Assembly (NCBI RefSeq): GCF_000004195.4 | Contig: NC_030677.2 | Coordinates: 98,298,829-98,362,828, forward strand | Direction: 5' to 3' | Length of the DNA stretch: 64,000 bases | Source: Xenopus tropicalis | Lineage: Eukaryota; Chordata; Amphibia; Anura; Pipidae | Shown: positions 1-10,674 of the stretch, piece after piece | How positions within the stretch are numbered: position 1 is the first letter of the stretch | How the letters are laid out: every line of letters begins with the position of its first letter | Position numbers and translations under genes: made by a program | The notes under the pieces: model-generated | What the model saw: only the letters and a program-made list of their open reading frames with translations | The model's database searches: none | Told to the model about the DNA's origin: nothing

Positions 1-21
1 GCCTTGTTTACATTTATCGTG

Positions 22-198
22 TAATTGCCATAGCTAAAGATCTGTTATAGGATTAAATGAATGGTTGGTATTTGAATTACTGATTTTTTTTTGTCACTAG
101 GAATATTTATTTTTTTATGATCCCTTTTATTTAGCCAACATAATTTTATACATCACTTTACAGAGATTGTTCATCAAGTCCCTGATGTAATCCCTATC
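22..198. repeat. 177-bp direct repeat, copy 1
   Basis: This segment recurs without a mismatch that I can find at 793-969, in the same orientation, offset by 771 bp. Sequence on both sides of each copy differs. It has no TG...CA ends, so I do not call it an LTR. It could be a local duplication or an assembly duplication. AT-rich, no coding potential seen. Confidence 0.9.
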
Positions 199-792
199 CC
201 TAGTCCTTTTTATATTCCTTGTGAACAACAGCTATGTGAGGGTTAATTCCCCAAAGAAATCTGAAACCTTTGAATAGCTGCTTGTGAGCTACAGCTATCA
301 ACATTACCTGCTAACCAGCTATATCACTGGTAAAAAATGTGGCTGGTAAAGATTGAAGAATAAATCCTTGCACGCTATGCCACCTGACCCTGGATATAGT
401 TGATCAGAGAGTAAGTGAGCTCCCTATTATAGAATATGCATGGGAGCATTGGATGCATTTATTTTATAAATATGGTCTGAAAAAACACAATGATATGTGT
501 AAGGGAATAGGATGTAACCGAGTAGTGACAAATGAGTAAGTTGTTGCCTTCAAAAAGCTAAACATACACTGATTTGTTCTTTCTCTTGTTTTAAATTTAT
601 AGGAATGGGGTTGGAATAAAGTGTTGTTTAGGGAGAATCTTGGTTATTGTGTGTACACGATGAGGTGCACATTGTGTTGGACTGTCTGTCCACATTCATG
701 TATAAAAATCATTTTATCTCTGAGTTTTTAACAGTTTCTATTAAACTGCATTAAGTACATTTAATTGGTACGGCATTATAGGAGACCTTTAT

Positions 793-969
793 TAATTGCC
801 ATAGCTAAAGATCTGTTATAGGATTAAATGAATGGTTGGTATTTGAATTACTGATTTTTTTTTGTCACTAGGAATATTTATTTTTTTATGATCCCTTTTA
901 TTTAGCCAACATAATTTTATACATCACTTTACAGAGATTGTTCATCAAGTCCCTGATGTAATCCCTATC
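793..969. repeat. 177-bp direct repeat, copy 2
   Basis: Second copy of the segment at 22-198, identical through a 9-T run and the final TCCCTATC, then diverging at 970. The 594 bp between the copies is unique-looking AT-rich sequence. Confidence 0.9.
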
Positions 970-1362
970 ACATTCATGCAACACACACACTAATGTTTAT
1001 TTTATTAAGAAATACTAAATAAACAACGTGCTGTTCTATTCGAATTTTGTGCTTCTCATTTCTAATTTTCACACACCATGCATATAACCATTTTACACAA
1101 CGTCTATAACCATTTGTAAAATACAACCATCATAAAAATACATTTCTCAGAAGAATTTAAAGATTGCAGACTTTCCTGTTTTATTTCACCTCTGTCTAAA
1201 CATTATTATTAGATAGTATTTCTAGTGTAAGAAAACAAGATTTTTTTTCCTCAATTAAAGTGATACTGACACACTAAAAAAAACTACACTTCAGAATATT
1301 CATGTACATTAAAATCTAGGTCATGTTAATAATTTTTCATGGATGGGGCTAATTTTTTAAGA

Positions 1363-1957
1363 AATTGTTGTTCACCTTTAAATAAACTTTTAGTATAATG
1401 TAGAGTTAGCTATTCTGAGTCAATTTGCAATTGGTCTTTATTGTTTTTTATTTGTGTTTTTTTTAATTATTTAGCTTTTTGTTTGGCAGCTCTCCAGTTT
1501 GGAATTTCTGGTTTTCTAGGGTCCAATTTAACCTAGCAACCAGGCAATGATTTGAAACAGGAATATCAATAGAGGAGGCATACATAAAATATAAGTAATA
1601 AAAAGCAACAATGTCAAAATTGTAGCCTCACAGAGCAATATTTTATTGGCTGCTGGGGTCAGTGACCCCCATATGAAAGCTGGAAAGAGTCAGAAGGCGG
1701 CCAATAATTAAAGTATAAAAAATGTAGACCAATTGAAAAGGTTAACTTTTAGTATGTTATAGGACAGCACATTCTTTTCAATTGGTCTTCATTTTTTATA
1801 CTTTTTAAATTATTCGCTTTCTTCTGACTATTTCCAGCTTTCATATGGGGGTCACTGACCCCAGCAACCAATAAAATATTGCTTTATGAGGCTACAGTTT
1901 TGTCATTGTTGCTTCTTATTACTTATCTTATCTATGCCTCCTCTAACTATTCAATAG

Positions 1958-2018
<61 letters not shown>

Positions 2019-2190
2019 TTTATAGTTTTTTCATTATTTGCTTTGACTCTTTCCAGCTTTCAAATGGGGGGGTCACTGACACCAACAGCCAAAAAAACTA
2101 TTGTCTTCTATTTAGGCTCTCCTTTATCTATATTCCTGCTTTTTTTTTTTTAAACCACTGCCTGGTTGCTGTTGTTAAATTGGACCTTAT
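1363..2190. mobile_element. Cluster of three copies of a foldback MITE in opposed orientations
   Basis: Copy one runs about 1363-1760, with the marks TTTAGTATAATG, CAATTGGTCTTTATTG, GGTCAGTGACCCCCATATG and GACCAATTGAAAAGG. From about 1740 the same marks return in reverse orientation (CAATTGGTCTTCATT, CATATGGGGGTCACTGACCCC), so 1640-1745 and 1770-1890 form a large imperfect inverted repeat. After an (AT)n run a third partial copy (CAAATGGGGGGGTCACTGAC) follows. A fragment of the same family ends near 48795. It is an abundant Xenopus MITE type; I do not assign a superfamily. Confidence 0.75.
1961..2013. repeat. (AT)n microsatellite
   Basis: About 26 uninterrupted AT dinucleotides between two partial MITE copies. 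Confidence 0.95.
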
Positions 2191-2202
2191 ATATTTAAAT
2201 AT

Positions 2203-2509
2203 ATGTTATACATACCTGTATTATGTTCAATAAAAAATTATCGGACCCCTTATCCAGAAACCCATTATCCAGAAAGTTCCAAATTACAGAAAGGTTATCT
2301 CCCATAGACTCCATTTTAATAAAATAATTCACATTTTGAAAAATGATTTCCCTTTTCTCTTTAATAATAAAACATTAACTTGTACTTGATCCCAACTAAG
2401 CTATAATTATTAGAGGCAAAACAATCCTATTGGGTTTAATTACTGTTCAAATAATCTTTTTAGTAAACTTAAAGTAGGGGAACACTGGATAATGGGTCCC
2501 ATACCTGTA
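2203..2509. mobile_element. MITE with TACAGGTATGGGA-type ends
   Basis: Begins near a left CATACCTGTA and ends with GGGTCCCATACCTGTA. It contains the paired phrases ATCCAGAAACCCATTATCCAG and GGATAATGGG. Same family as 22474-22758 and 37216-37501. Confidence 0.65.
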
Positions 2510-2676
2510 ATAATAAACCTGTGATTATTATGTAGTAGAGAACAAGGTGCTGCATACTAAACAATGATTGGGTGCTTAACCTTTTTAGTGCCATAGGACG
2601 TAGATTCTACGTCCTAGGTACCAAGGGACCAAAGTGCCATAGAACGTAGAATTCTACGTCCTACAGCACTAATGGG

Positions 2677-2722
2677 TTTACAAGCGCTGCGCTCGCTTTT
2701 AAAGCAGCGCAGCGCTTGTAAA
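2677..2722. repeat. Perfect 17-bp-arm palindrome near the left end of the TTAA element
   Basis: Arm TTTACAAGCGCTGCGCT at 2677-2693 has its exact complement at 2706-2722, with a 12-bp loop. Just outside are two more palindromes built on ACGTAGA(A)TTCTACGT (about 2599-2617 and 2645-2661). Such GC hairpins inside the termini are typical of frog piggyBac-like ends. Confidence 0.85.
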
Positions 2723-3039
2723 GCCTGCACAACCCCCTAGGCAACGAGCAAGAGAGGACATACTCACCGATCCGGGTCCCCCAGCGCCGCCGATCCGGGT
2801 CCTCAGCCAATGACAGCAGTGGACACGCATTGATGACGTGTCCACTGCTGTCCCTTTAATTGTCGCCGCCCCCGCCGTCGCCTCTTCACTCTGCTGCCAC
2901 GTGAGACTGCTGGAGCCCCCCTGCTGCCTTCCTGCTGCCTTCCTGCCAGATTGGTCGCCCTGATCGCCTGCCTGCATTGTGTAAGCTGAACTACAACTCT
3001 CTAACCACTGTTTATTTTGCTTATTTCTATCTCAACTGT

Positions 3040-3260
3040 CTAAAATTTTTTTTTTTTTTTTTTTTTCCCATTTCTTCTTCTATCTTTGTCATTATTACAC
3101 TTTTACACACATACACACTTATTTACAACTTTCCCAAGCACACACAGACACTTACACACACACTTACACTTACACTTTTTTTTTTTTTTTTTTTTTTTTT
3201 CTTTCTTTCTTTTCTTTTCTTTCTTTCTTTGCTTTCTCTGGCAGTCTTTTTTTTTTTACT
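3040..3260. repeat. T-rich and polypyrimidine tract
   Basis: Long T runs (about 3044-3066 and 3177-3200) followed by CTTT/TTTC repeats, with short CACA stretches between. The open frame across it is compositional, not a gene. Confidence 0.85.
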
Positions 3261-3408
3261 AAAACTTTATTTCTGATCTTGCTCTATAATTATCTGATTT
3301 ATTTGGTTGCATTTTAGTGTTTTTTTTGCATTTTCATAATTGATTTCTGTTTTTGAATTATTCTATTGCACTATAACTTTTGTATTGCTATTGGGTGCTG
3401 AATTTGCA

Positions 3409-3605
3409 GTGACATTGGTGGATCCAGGGCTCTGACCACCGATTTCATTGCAATAATTGTTCTTCTGTTGGTTTTTATTTGAATTTACTGATTTTATGGT
3501 GTTTTATCTTTGCATTGTTCTTTATTGTGTATTTAGTGCCCCAAAAAGGTTGCTTTTGCAGTGACATTGGTGGATCCAGGGCTCTGACCACCGATTTCAT
3601 TGCAA
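3409..3605. repeat. 45-bp direct repeat pair inside the TTAA element
   Basis: The phrase starting GTGACATTGGTGGATCCAGG and ending in GATTTCATTGCAAT occurs at about 3411-3455 and again at about 3560-3605, essentially identical. The 149-bp period suggests a second, short internal tandem duplication upstream of the main satellite. Confidence 0.85.
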
Positions 3606-3811
3606 TTATTGTTCTTTGATTGCTTTTAGTGGTTTTATTCCATTTTAACTTCATTTGATTTCAGTTGTTCTAGAAAGGTCCAGAGGTGCTAAGATTGTTC
3701 TGGTAGTTTCTATTGCCAAGGGTTAGGCTGATGCCACACATGGCGTAGGGCTGATTTTTTCAGCAAGTGGAAAAACGCTTGCCGAAAATTCAGCCCTACG
3801 CCTGCTACTTG

Positions 3812-3967
3812 TGCCTGCACCCGAATGAATGGAATACGCTCGGGTGCAGGCACATGTAGCCGATATACGCATGAAAACGCGAGACTTTGCATTCTCACGC
3901 GTTTTCATGCGTATATCGGCTACATGTGCCTGCACCCGAGCGTATTCCATTCATTCGGGTGCAGGCA
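3812..3967. repeat. Perfect inverted repeat, 70-bp arms, 16-bp loop
   Basis: Left arm 3812-3881 and right arm 3898-3967 are exact reverse complements by my base-by-base check. Each arm is itself folded: TGCCTGCACCCGA at its start pairs with TCGGGTGCAGGCA inside it. A further inverted repeat (GTAGGGCTGA ... TCAGCCCTAC, about 3747-3801) sits just to the left, after a GCTGATGCCACACATGG phrase typical of a Xenopus hairpin MITE (compare 28710). It is probably a MITE inserted in the larger element. Confidence 0.9.
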
Positions 3968-4009
3968 AAAAAAAAAGGGGTGCATAGAGTGTAGCCCCAA
4001 TATTATGCA

Positions 4010-7000
4010 TTTTCAGGTTTGGCGGCCATGTACTTATGTGCACCCATACATATGGGGTATCGTTTTATTCAGGGGAACTTGCAGATTTATGGTTAGTAAG
4101 TTTTTGGTAGTTGCCATGGAGATTTTGGGGAGAAATATAGGTTTGTATCTGGTTTTTCCTTGATTTCTGACCAAAGCGTGACTTCTGCAAGGGACTGCGG
4201 CCACAATTTTCCATGTAGAAAGAGAAGAGTGGTGTCTCTGAATAGCTGAAGGTGTGCACTTTTCGTAAATATATAGATTGTGGGGGTTATTTCACAGGTA
4301 GGGGGGGTTAACACTGAAAAACTGCAGGTAGTGCACATAGAGCGCAGCCCCCAAAATTTCAACTGAAATTGCCCTTATGCATTGCCCCAGTTTTGGGGCA
4401 TTTGGTGGCCACGTCTTTATGTGCACCCATACATATGGGGTATCGTTTTATTCAGGGGAACTTGCAAATTGAGGTTTAGTAAGTTTTTGGTAGTTGCCAT
4501 GGAGATTTTGGGGAGAAATCTAGGTTTTTTATCTGGTTTTTCCTTGATTTCTGACCAATGCGCTGACTTCTGCAAGGGACTGCGGCCACAATTTTCCATG
4601 TAGAAAGAGAAGAGTGGTGTCTCTGAATAGCTGAAGGTGTGCACTTTTCGTAAATATATAGATTGTGGGGGTTATTTCACAGGTAGGGGTGGTTAACACT
4701 GAAAAACTGCAGGTAGAGCAAAGCCTCCCCTTATGCATTGCCCCTTGTGCACCCATACATATGGGGTATCGTTTTATTCAGGGGAACTTGCAAATTGAGG
4801 TTTAGTAAGTTTTTGGTAGTTGCCATGGAGATTTTGGGGAGAAATCTAGGTTTTTTTATCTGGTTTTTCCTTGATTTCTGACCAAAATCTAGGTTTGTAT
4901 CTGGTTTTTCCTTGATTTCTGACCAAAGCGCTGACTTCTGCAAGGGACTGCGGCCACAATTTTCCATGTAGAAAGAGAAGAGTGGTGTCTCTGAATAGCT
5001 GAAGGTGTGCACTTTTTGGAAATATATAGTTTGCGGGGGTTATTTCACAGGTATGGGGGTGTTTAGACTAAATAACTGCAGGTAGAGCAAAGCCCCCCGT
5101 TATGCATTGCCCCTGTTAGGGGGCATTTGGTGGCCACGTCTTTATGTGCACCCATACATATGGGGTATCGTTTTATTCAGGGGAACTTGCAAATTGAGGT
5201 TTAGTAAGTTTTTGGTAGTTGCCATGGAGATTTTGGGGAGAAATCTAGGTTTTTTATCTGGTTTTTCCTTGATTTCTGACCAAAATCTAGGTTTGTATCT
5301 GGTTTTTCCTTGATTTCTGACCAAAGCACTGACTTCTGCAAGGGACTGCGGCCACAATTTTCCATGTAGAAAGAGAAGAGTGGTGTCTCTGAATAGCTGA
5401 AGGTGTGCACTTTTCGTAAATATATAGATTGTGGGGGTTATTTCACAGGTAGGGGGGGTTAACACTGAAAAACTGCAGGTAGTGCACATAGAGCGCAGCC
5501 CCCAAAATTTCAACTGAAATTGCCCTTATGCATTGCCCCTGTTTTGGGGCATTTGGTGGCCACGTCTTTATGTGCACCCATACATATGGGGTATCGTTTT
5601 ATTCAGGGGAACTTGCAGATTAATGGTTAGTAAGTTTTTGGTAGTTGCCATGGAGATTTTGGGGAGAAATCTAGGTTTGTATCTGGTTTTTCCTTGATTT
5701 CTGACCAAAGCGCTGACTTCTGCAAGGGACTGTGGCCACAATTTTCCATGTAGAAAGAGAAGAGTGGTGTCTCTGAATAGCTGAAGGTGTGCACTTTTTG
5801 GAAATATATAGTTTGTGGGGGTTATTTCACAGGTATGGGGGTGTTTAGACTAAATAACTGCAGGTAGAGCACATAGAGCACAGCCCCCCCCTTATGCATT
5901 GCCCCTGTTTGGGGGCATTTGGTGGACACGTCTTTATGTGCACCCATACATATGGGGTATCGTTTTATTCAGGGGAACTTGCAAATTGAGGTTTAGTAAG
6001 TTTTTGGTAGTTGCCATGGAGATTTTGGGGAGAAATCTAGGTTTTTTATCTGGTTTTTCCTTGATTTCTGACCAAAATCTAGGTTTGTATCTGGTTTTTC
6101 CTTAATTTCTGACCAAAGCACTGACTTCTGCAAGGGACTGCGGCCACAATTTTCCATGTAGAAAGAGAAGAGTGGTGTCTCTGAATAGCTGAAGTTGTCT
6201 TTTTTTAATCAATATACAGTTTATATGGTTTTTTTCACAGGTAAGGGGAAAATTTGTCTGAAAAGCTTTGAGATGTGCACATAAATTGCAGCCCCATTAT
6301 TATGCATTGCCCCTGTTTTGGGGCATTTGGTGGCCACGTCTTTATGTGTACCCATACATATGGGGTATCGTTTTATTCAGGGGAACTTGCAGATTGATGT
6401 TTAGTAAGTTTTTGGTAGTTGCCATGGAGATTTTGGGGAGAAATCTAGGTTTGTATCTGGTTTTTCCTTGATTTCTGACCGATGCGCTTACTTCTGCAAG
6501 GGACTGCGGCCACAATTTTCCATGTAGAAAGAGGAGAGTAGTGTCTCTGAATAGCTGAAGGTGTGCACTTTTTGGAAATATATAGTTTGCGGGGGTTATT
6601 TTACAGGTAGGGGGGGTTAACGCTGAAAAACTGCAGGAAGTGCACATAGAGCGCAGCCCCCAAAATTTCAACTGAAATTGCCCTTATGCATTGCCCCTGT
6701 TTTGGGGCATTTGGTGGCCACGTCTTTATGTGTACCCATACATATGGGGTATCGTTTTATTCAGGGGAACTTGCAGATTGATGTTTAGTAAGTTTTTGGT
6801 AGTTGCCATGGAGATTTTGGGGAGAAATCTAGGTTTGTGTCTGTTTTTTCCTTGATTTCTGACCAATGCGCTGACTTCTGCAAGGGACTGCGGCCACAAT
6901 TTTCCATGTAGAAAGAGGAGAGTGGTGTCTCTGAATAGCTGAAGGTGTGCACTTTTCAGAAATATATAGTTTGTGGGGGTTATTTTACAGGTAGGGGGGG

Positions 7001-8760
7001 TTAACACTGAAAAACTGCAGGAAGTGCACATAGAGCGCAGCCCCCAAAATTTCAACTGAAATTGCCCTTATGCATTGCCCCTGTTTTGGGGCATTTGGTG
7101 GCCACGTCTTTATGTGTACCCATACATATGGGGTATCGTTTTATTCAGGGGAACTTGCAGATTGATGTTTAGTAAGTTTTTGGTAGTTGCCATGGAGATT
7201 TTGGGGAGAAATCTAGGTTTGTGTCTGTTTTTTCCTTGATTTCTGACCAATGCGCTGACTTCTGCAAGGGACTGCGGCCACAATTTTCCATGTAGAAATA
7301 GGAGAGTGGTGTCTCTGAATAGCTGAAGGTGTGCACTTTTCAGAAATATATAGTTTGTGGGGGTTATTTTACAGGTAGGGGGGGTTAACACTGAAAAACT
7401 GCAGGAAGTGCACATAGAGCGCAGCCCCCAAAATTTCAACTGAAATTGCCCTTATGCATTGCCCCTGTTTTGGGGCATTTGGTGGCCACGTCTTTATGTG
7501 TACCCATACATATGGGGTATCGTTTTATTCAGGGGAACTTGCAGATTGATGTTTAGTAAGTTTTTGGTAGTTGCCATGGAGATTTTGGGGAGAAATCTAG
7601 GTTTTTGTCTGTTTTTTCCTTGATTTCTGACCAATGCGCTGACTTCTGCAAGGGACTGCGGCCACAATTTTCCATGTAGAAAGAGGAGAGTGGTGTCTCT
7701 GAATAGCTGAAGGTGTGCACTTTTCAGAAATATATAGTTTGTGGGGGTTATTTTACAGGTAGGGGGGGTTAACACTGAAAAACTGCAGGAAGTGCACATA
7801 GAGCGCAGCCCCCAAAATTTCAACTGAAATTGCCCTTATGCATTGCCCCTGTTTTGGGGCATTTGGTGGCCACCTCTTTATGTGTACCCATACATATGGG
7901 GTATCGTTTTATTCAGGGGAACTTGCAGATTGATGTTTAGTAAGTTTTTGGTAGTTGCCATGGAGATTTTGGGGAGAAATCTAGGTTTGTATCTGGTTTT
8001 TCCTTGATTTCTGACCAATGCGCTGACTTCTGCAAGGGACTGCGGCCACAATTTTCCATGTAGAAAGAGGAGAGTGGTGTCTCTGAATAGCTGAAGGTGT
8101 ACACTTTTCAGAAATATATAGTTTGTGGGGGTTATTTTACAGGTAGGGGGGGTTAACACTGAAAAACTGCAGGAAGTGCACATAGAGCGCAGCCCCCAAA
8201 ATTTCAACTGAAATTGCCCTTATGCATTGCCCCTGTTTTGGGGCATTTGGTGGCCACGTCTTTATGTGTACCCATACATATGGGGTATTGTTTTATTCAG
8301 GGGAACTTGCAGATTGATGTTTAGTAAGTTTTTGGTAGTTGCCATGGAGATTTTGGGGAGAAATCTAGGTTTTTTATCAGTTTTTTCCTCGATTTCTGAC
8401 CAAAGCGCTGACTTCTGCAAGGGACTGCGGCCACAATTTTCTATGTAGAAAGAGAAGAGTGGTGTCTCTGAATAGCTGAAGGTGTGCACTTTTCAGAAAT
8501 ATATAGTTTGTGGGGGTTATTTCACAAGTAGGGGGGGTTAACACTGAAAAACTGCAGGTAGTGCACAAAGAGCACAGCACCCACATTTTTAGCTGTAATT
8601 GCCCTTGTGCATTGCCCCTGCTTTGGAGTGTTTGGTGGTCACGTCTTTATGTGCACCCATACATATGGGGCATCATTTTATTCAGTAGAAATTTGTCTTT
8701 CAAATTTGCCTTTGTTAGAAAATTTTTATGAGATTTTTTTTTTGTCAAATCCACATTTGA
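4010..8760. repeat. Tandem satellite array, 13 units, about 384 bp each
   Basis: The marker CATACATATGGGG recurs at 4045, 4428, 4754, 5153, 5579, 5945, 6353, 6737, 7121, 7505, 7889, 8273 and 8658. The first intervals vary (383, 326, 399, 426, 366, 408). From 6353 to 8273 they are exactly 384, and the last is 385. Units in the regular part are nearly identical. Three left-hand units carry an internal tandem duplication of the AATCTAGGTTT...TTTCTGACC segment. Open frames of up to 123 codons on the minus strand recur with the unit, but I see no coding signal. The array decays to the right, after about 8690. Confidence 0.95.
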
Positions 8761-9415
8761 TCATGCGTCCAAGTTTACGTTTTAGAAAAAAAAAAAAATG
8801 TCAAAAAAACTTCCAAATTTCACAATGCACTGACAAAAGGTATTTGGCTTTTGAGTGAAAACTACATTGCACCTAGAAACCTGAAGGTCTGTAGTTTCTA
8901 AAGATACCAAACATGAGGGGATATTTTAGGTTTACATATAAGTTATGCTGCATCAACTGTTACAAGCGCTTTTCCGCTTTGTTCTGGTGTGATATTGTAC
9001 AAAGTATTTCTTTCGTTTGGGGGTTACTTCTGGACAGGAACTGTGGGGTACCACCACATATTTGGTATCGTTGGACTTGGGAGTATCAGGGCTTTTACAA
9101 ACAACAAAAAAAAGTGTGTAAAATTAACTTTTCTATGGAAAAAAAACTCAAAATATACAGAAATTTTTCATAATTTTATTTTTTTTTTACATAATTCACC
9201 CAAAATACACATCATATCTCCAGAAAAGTTATAAAATTTGGTATGTATGTCGAAGCCCAATTAGTGACGAAAAAAACGATATATAATTTCCCTAGTTTCA
9301 TGGAGGTTTTCCTACCAAAAAACATTGTTAAAGCGAATGAGTACAAAATGCTTAAAAAACGTCTGGCACTGGGGGGAACCGAAATGACGAATTCGGCTGG
9401 CACTTAAAGGGTTAA

Positions 9416-10494
9416 CCCATTTATTTTACACACAGAATGGACTCAACATGTGAAGGTTAAGCACTACATTACCAGGTTTTGGATTGTACATGGTAATATA
9501 GTCTGTAGCCTTTAGTGGATTTTTCTAAAAATGCTGGTTTTCAGGTATATTACAACAATGTAAGTTCTACATATTTAAGTGTGGGCTTACAGACAAAGGG
9601 CTAAACAACAAACAAAGTATGCCTAATATACAAATAATTTCCAGAAGTAGCCCTTCTGCTACACATGTTTTGTCATGAAGGTCAGAACTATAAAAGGCAA
9701 TACAAAGTTTTTAACTCTTTTAGTGCCAAGAACTTAAGGCCTAGTGGCAGAGGTCTAAGTATTGTAGGTCCTATATTTTTGCAGTTAGCTCTTAAAAAGC
9801 CAGTCAGCTGCTTCGTCCGCATGACTTCCAGTTGTCCTAGTTCACCTGATCAGTTACATAGTTAAGTTAGGTTAAAAAAGACCAAACTCCATCAAGTTCA
9901 TCATCTCCAATATTTTTATTAGTACTTCCCCACTTTTTGGTTACCAATTCATAAAGGCAGATTCAGAATATATAGGGAAGCTCCCACTAGTGGAAAACCA
10001 ATATGGTTGGTTACGCTTTGAGAGGGGCACATTGTGATGCATAAATTATTGTAAAGGTGTATTGTATTTAGAGCTATATATGTAGGTACGCACAATTTCA
10101 AATATGTGGATCATTTTCTTAGATAAACTAAGACATTTACCTCAGGAGTACCCCTTAAGTAAAAGTGCAAGATGTCAAATTATAAGTTGACATTTCCTTC
10201 AAAGCTTTTGGGAAAATTGACTGGCAGTGGAAATTAGTAAGCCGTTTAAAACCTTCAGGAAACTGGATTCCACACTAAAATCAAGCACTACTTTTAGAAG
10301 AATTCTGAGTTTCCCATCATTGTTTAGAGTGGTGTTGACACTTACCTCTCTATTAATAAGTCTGCCCTATCAGAAAAGGCAAAAAACCTGATATTTGGAA
10401 TATATATTTTGCACCATGGCCTCTAGTTACAGTATTGACTAAGGACAAAGTTTACTAATGATAGCAACATATCTAATTGAATGTTTTATTCAAG
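9416..10494. other. abhd17a intron, mostly unremarkable
   Basis: AT-rich sequence with no exon recognised. About 9850-9905 (TACATAGTTAAGTTAGG, CATCAAGTTCATCA) matches the 3' end of the CR1-like LINE family also seen near 37085-37120, here as a short 3' remnant. Confidence 0.6.
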
Positions 10495-10674
10495 GTATGG
10501 AATCAGTCCAGAAAACATCCTTCTTTATGGCCAAAGTATTGGCACAGTCCCAGCTGTGGATTTAGCATCCCGTTATGAGTGCGCTGCTGTAATCCTGCAT
10601 TCAGCTCTAACCTCTGGTATGCGGGTCGTCTTGCCGGACACTAAGAAAACCTATTGCTTTGATGCCTTCCCAAA
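10495..10674 (+). CDS. abhd17a: abhd17a penultimate coding exon
   Basis: Acceptor TTTATTCAAG before 10495 and donor GTAAGA at 10675. The first base completes an Arg codon from the preceding exon, and the exon ends two bases into an Asn codon. It encodes [20 protein letters not shown] onwards, to the CFDAFP motif, and includes the nucleophile elbow GQSIG. Confidence 0.93.

Larger units (their letters stand above)
2576..9415. mobile_element. 6.8-kb TTAA-flanked non-autonomous transposon, piggyBac-like ends, carrying a satellite array
   Basis: TTAA at 2576-2579 is followed by CCTTTTTAGTGCCA. TTAA at 9412-9415 is preceded by TGGCACTTAAAGGG, whose complement CCCTTTAAGTGCCA matches the left end in 12 of 14 positions. 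Both ends carry a second internal AGTGCCA and subterminal palindromes. TTAA target duplication plus CCCTTT..TGCCA ends is the piggyBac pattern. The phrase GGCAACGAGC near 2740 also recalls the subterminal part of frog Uribo elements (from memory). I recognise no transposase, so it would need one in trans. Inside are a hairpin (2677-2722), a T-rich tract, a 45-bp direct repeat, a perfect 70-bp-arm palindrome (3812-3967) and the satellite (about 4010-8760). Kolobok also uses TTAA and is the alternative. Confidence 0.7.

Noticed and set aside
22..969. LTR retrotransposon with 177-bp LTRs
   Set aside because: No TG...CA ends, primer-binding site, polypurine tract or target duplication, and the interior is non-coding.
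2699..2977. Open frame in GC-rich DNA near the left end of the TTAA element
   Set aside because: Low-complexity Ala/Gly/Ser composition driven by GC content. No splice context and no family match.
6342..8207. Five near-identical 109-codon minus-strand open frames, looking like a tandem gene family
   Set aside because: They are the same stretch of the 384-bp satellite unit. The period is a multiple of three and the units are recent, so frames recur passively. Older units break the frame and no family resemblance is seen.
4010..8760. CRISPR-like or integron-like regular repeat array
   Set aside because: Units are contiguous long satellite monomers with no unique spacers, in a vertebrate genome.
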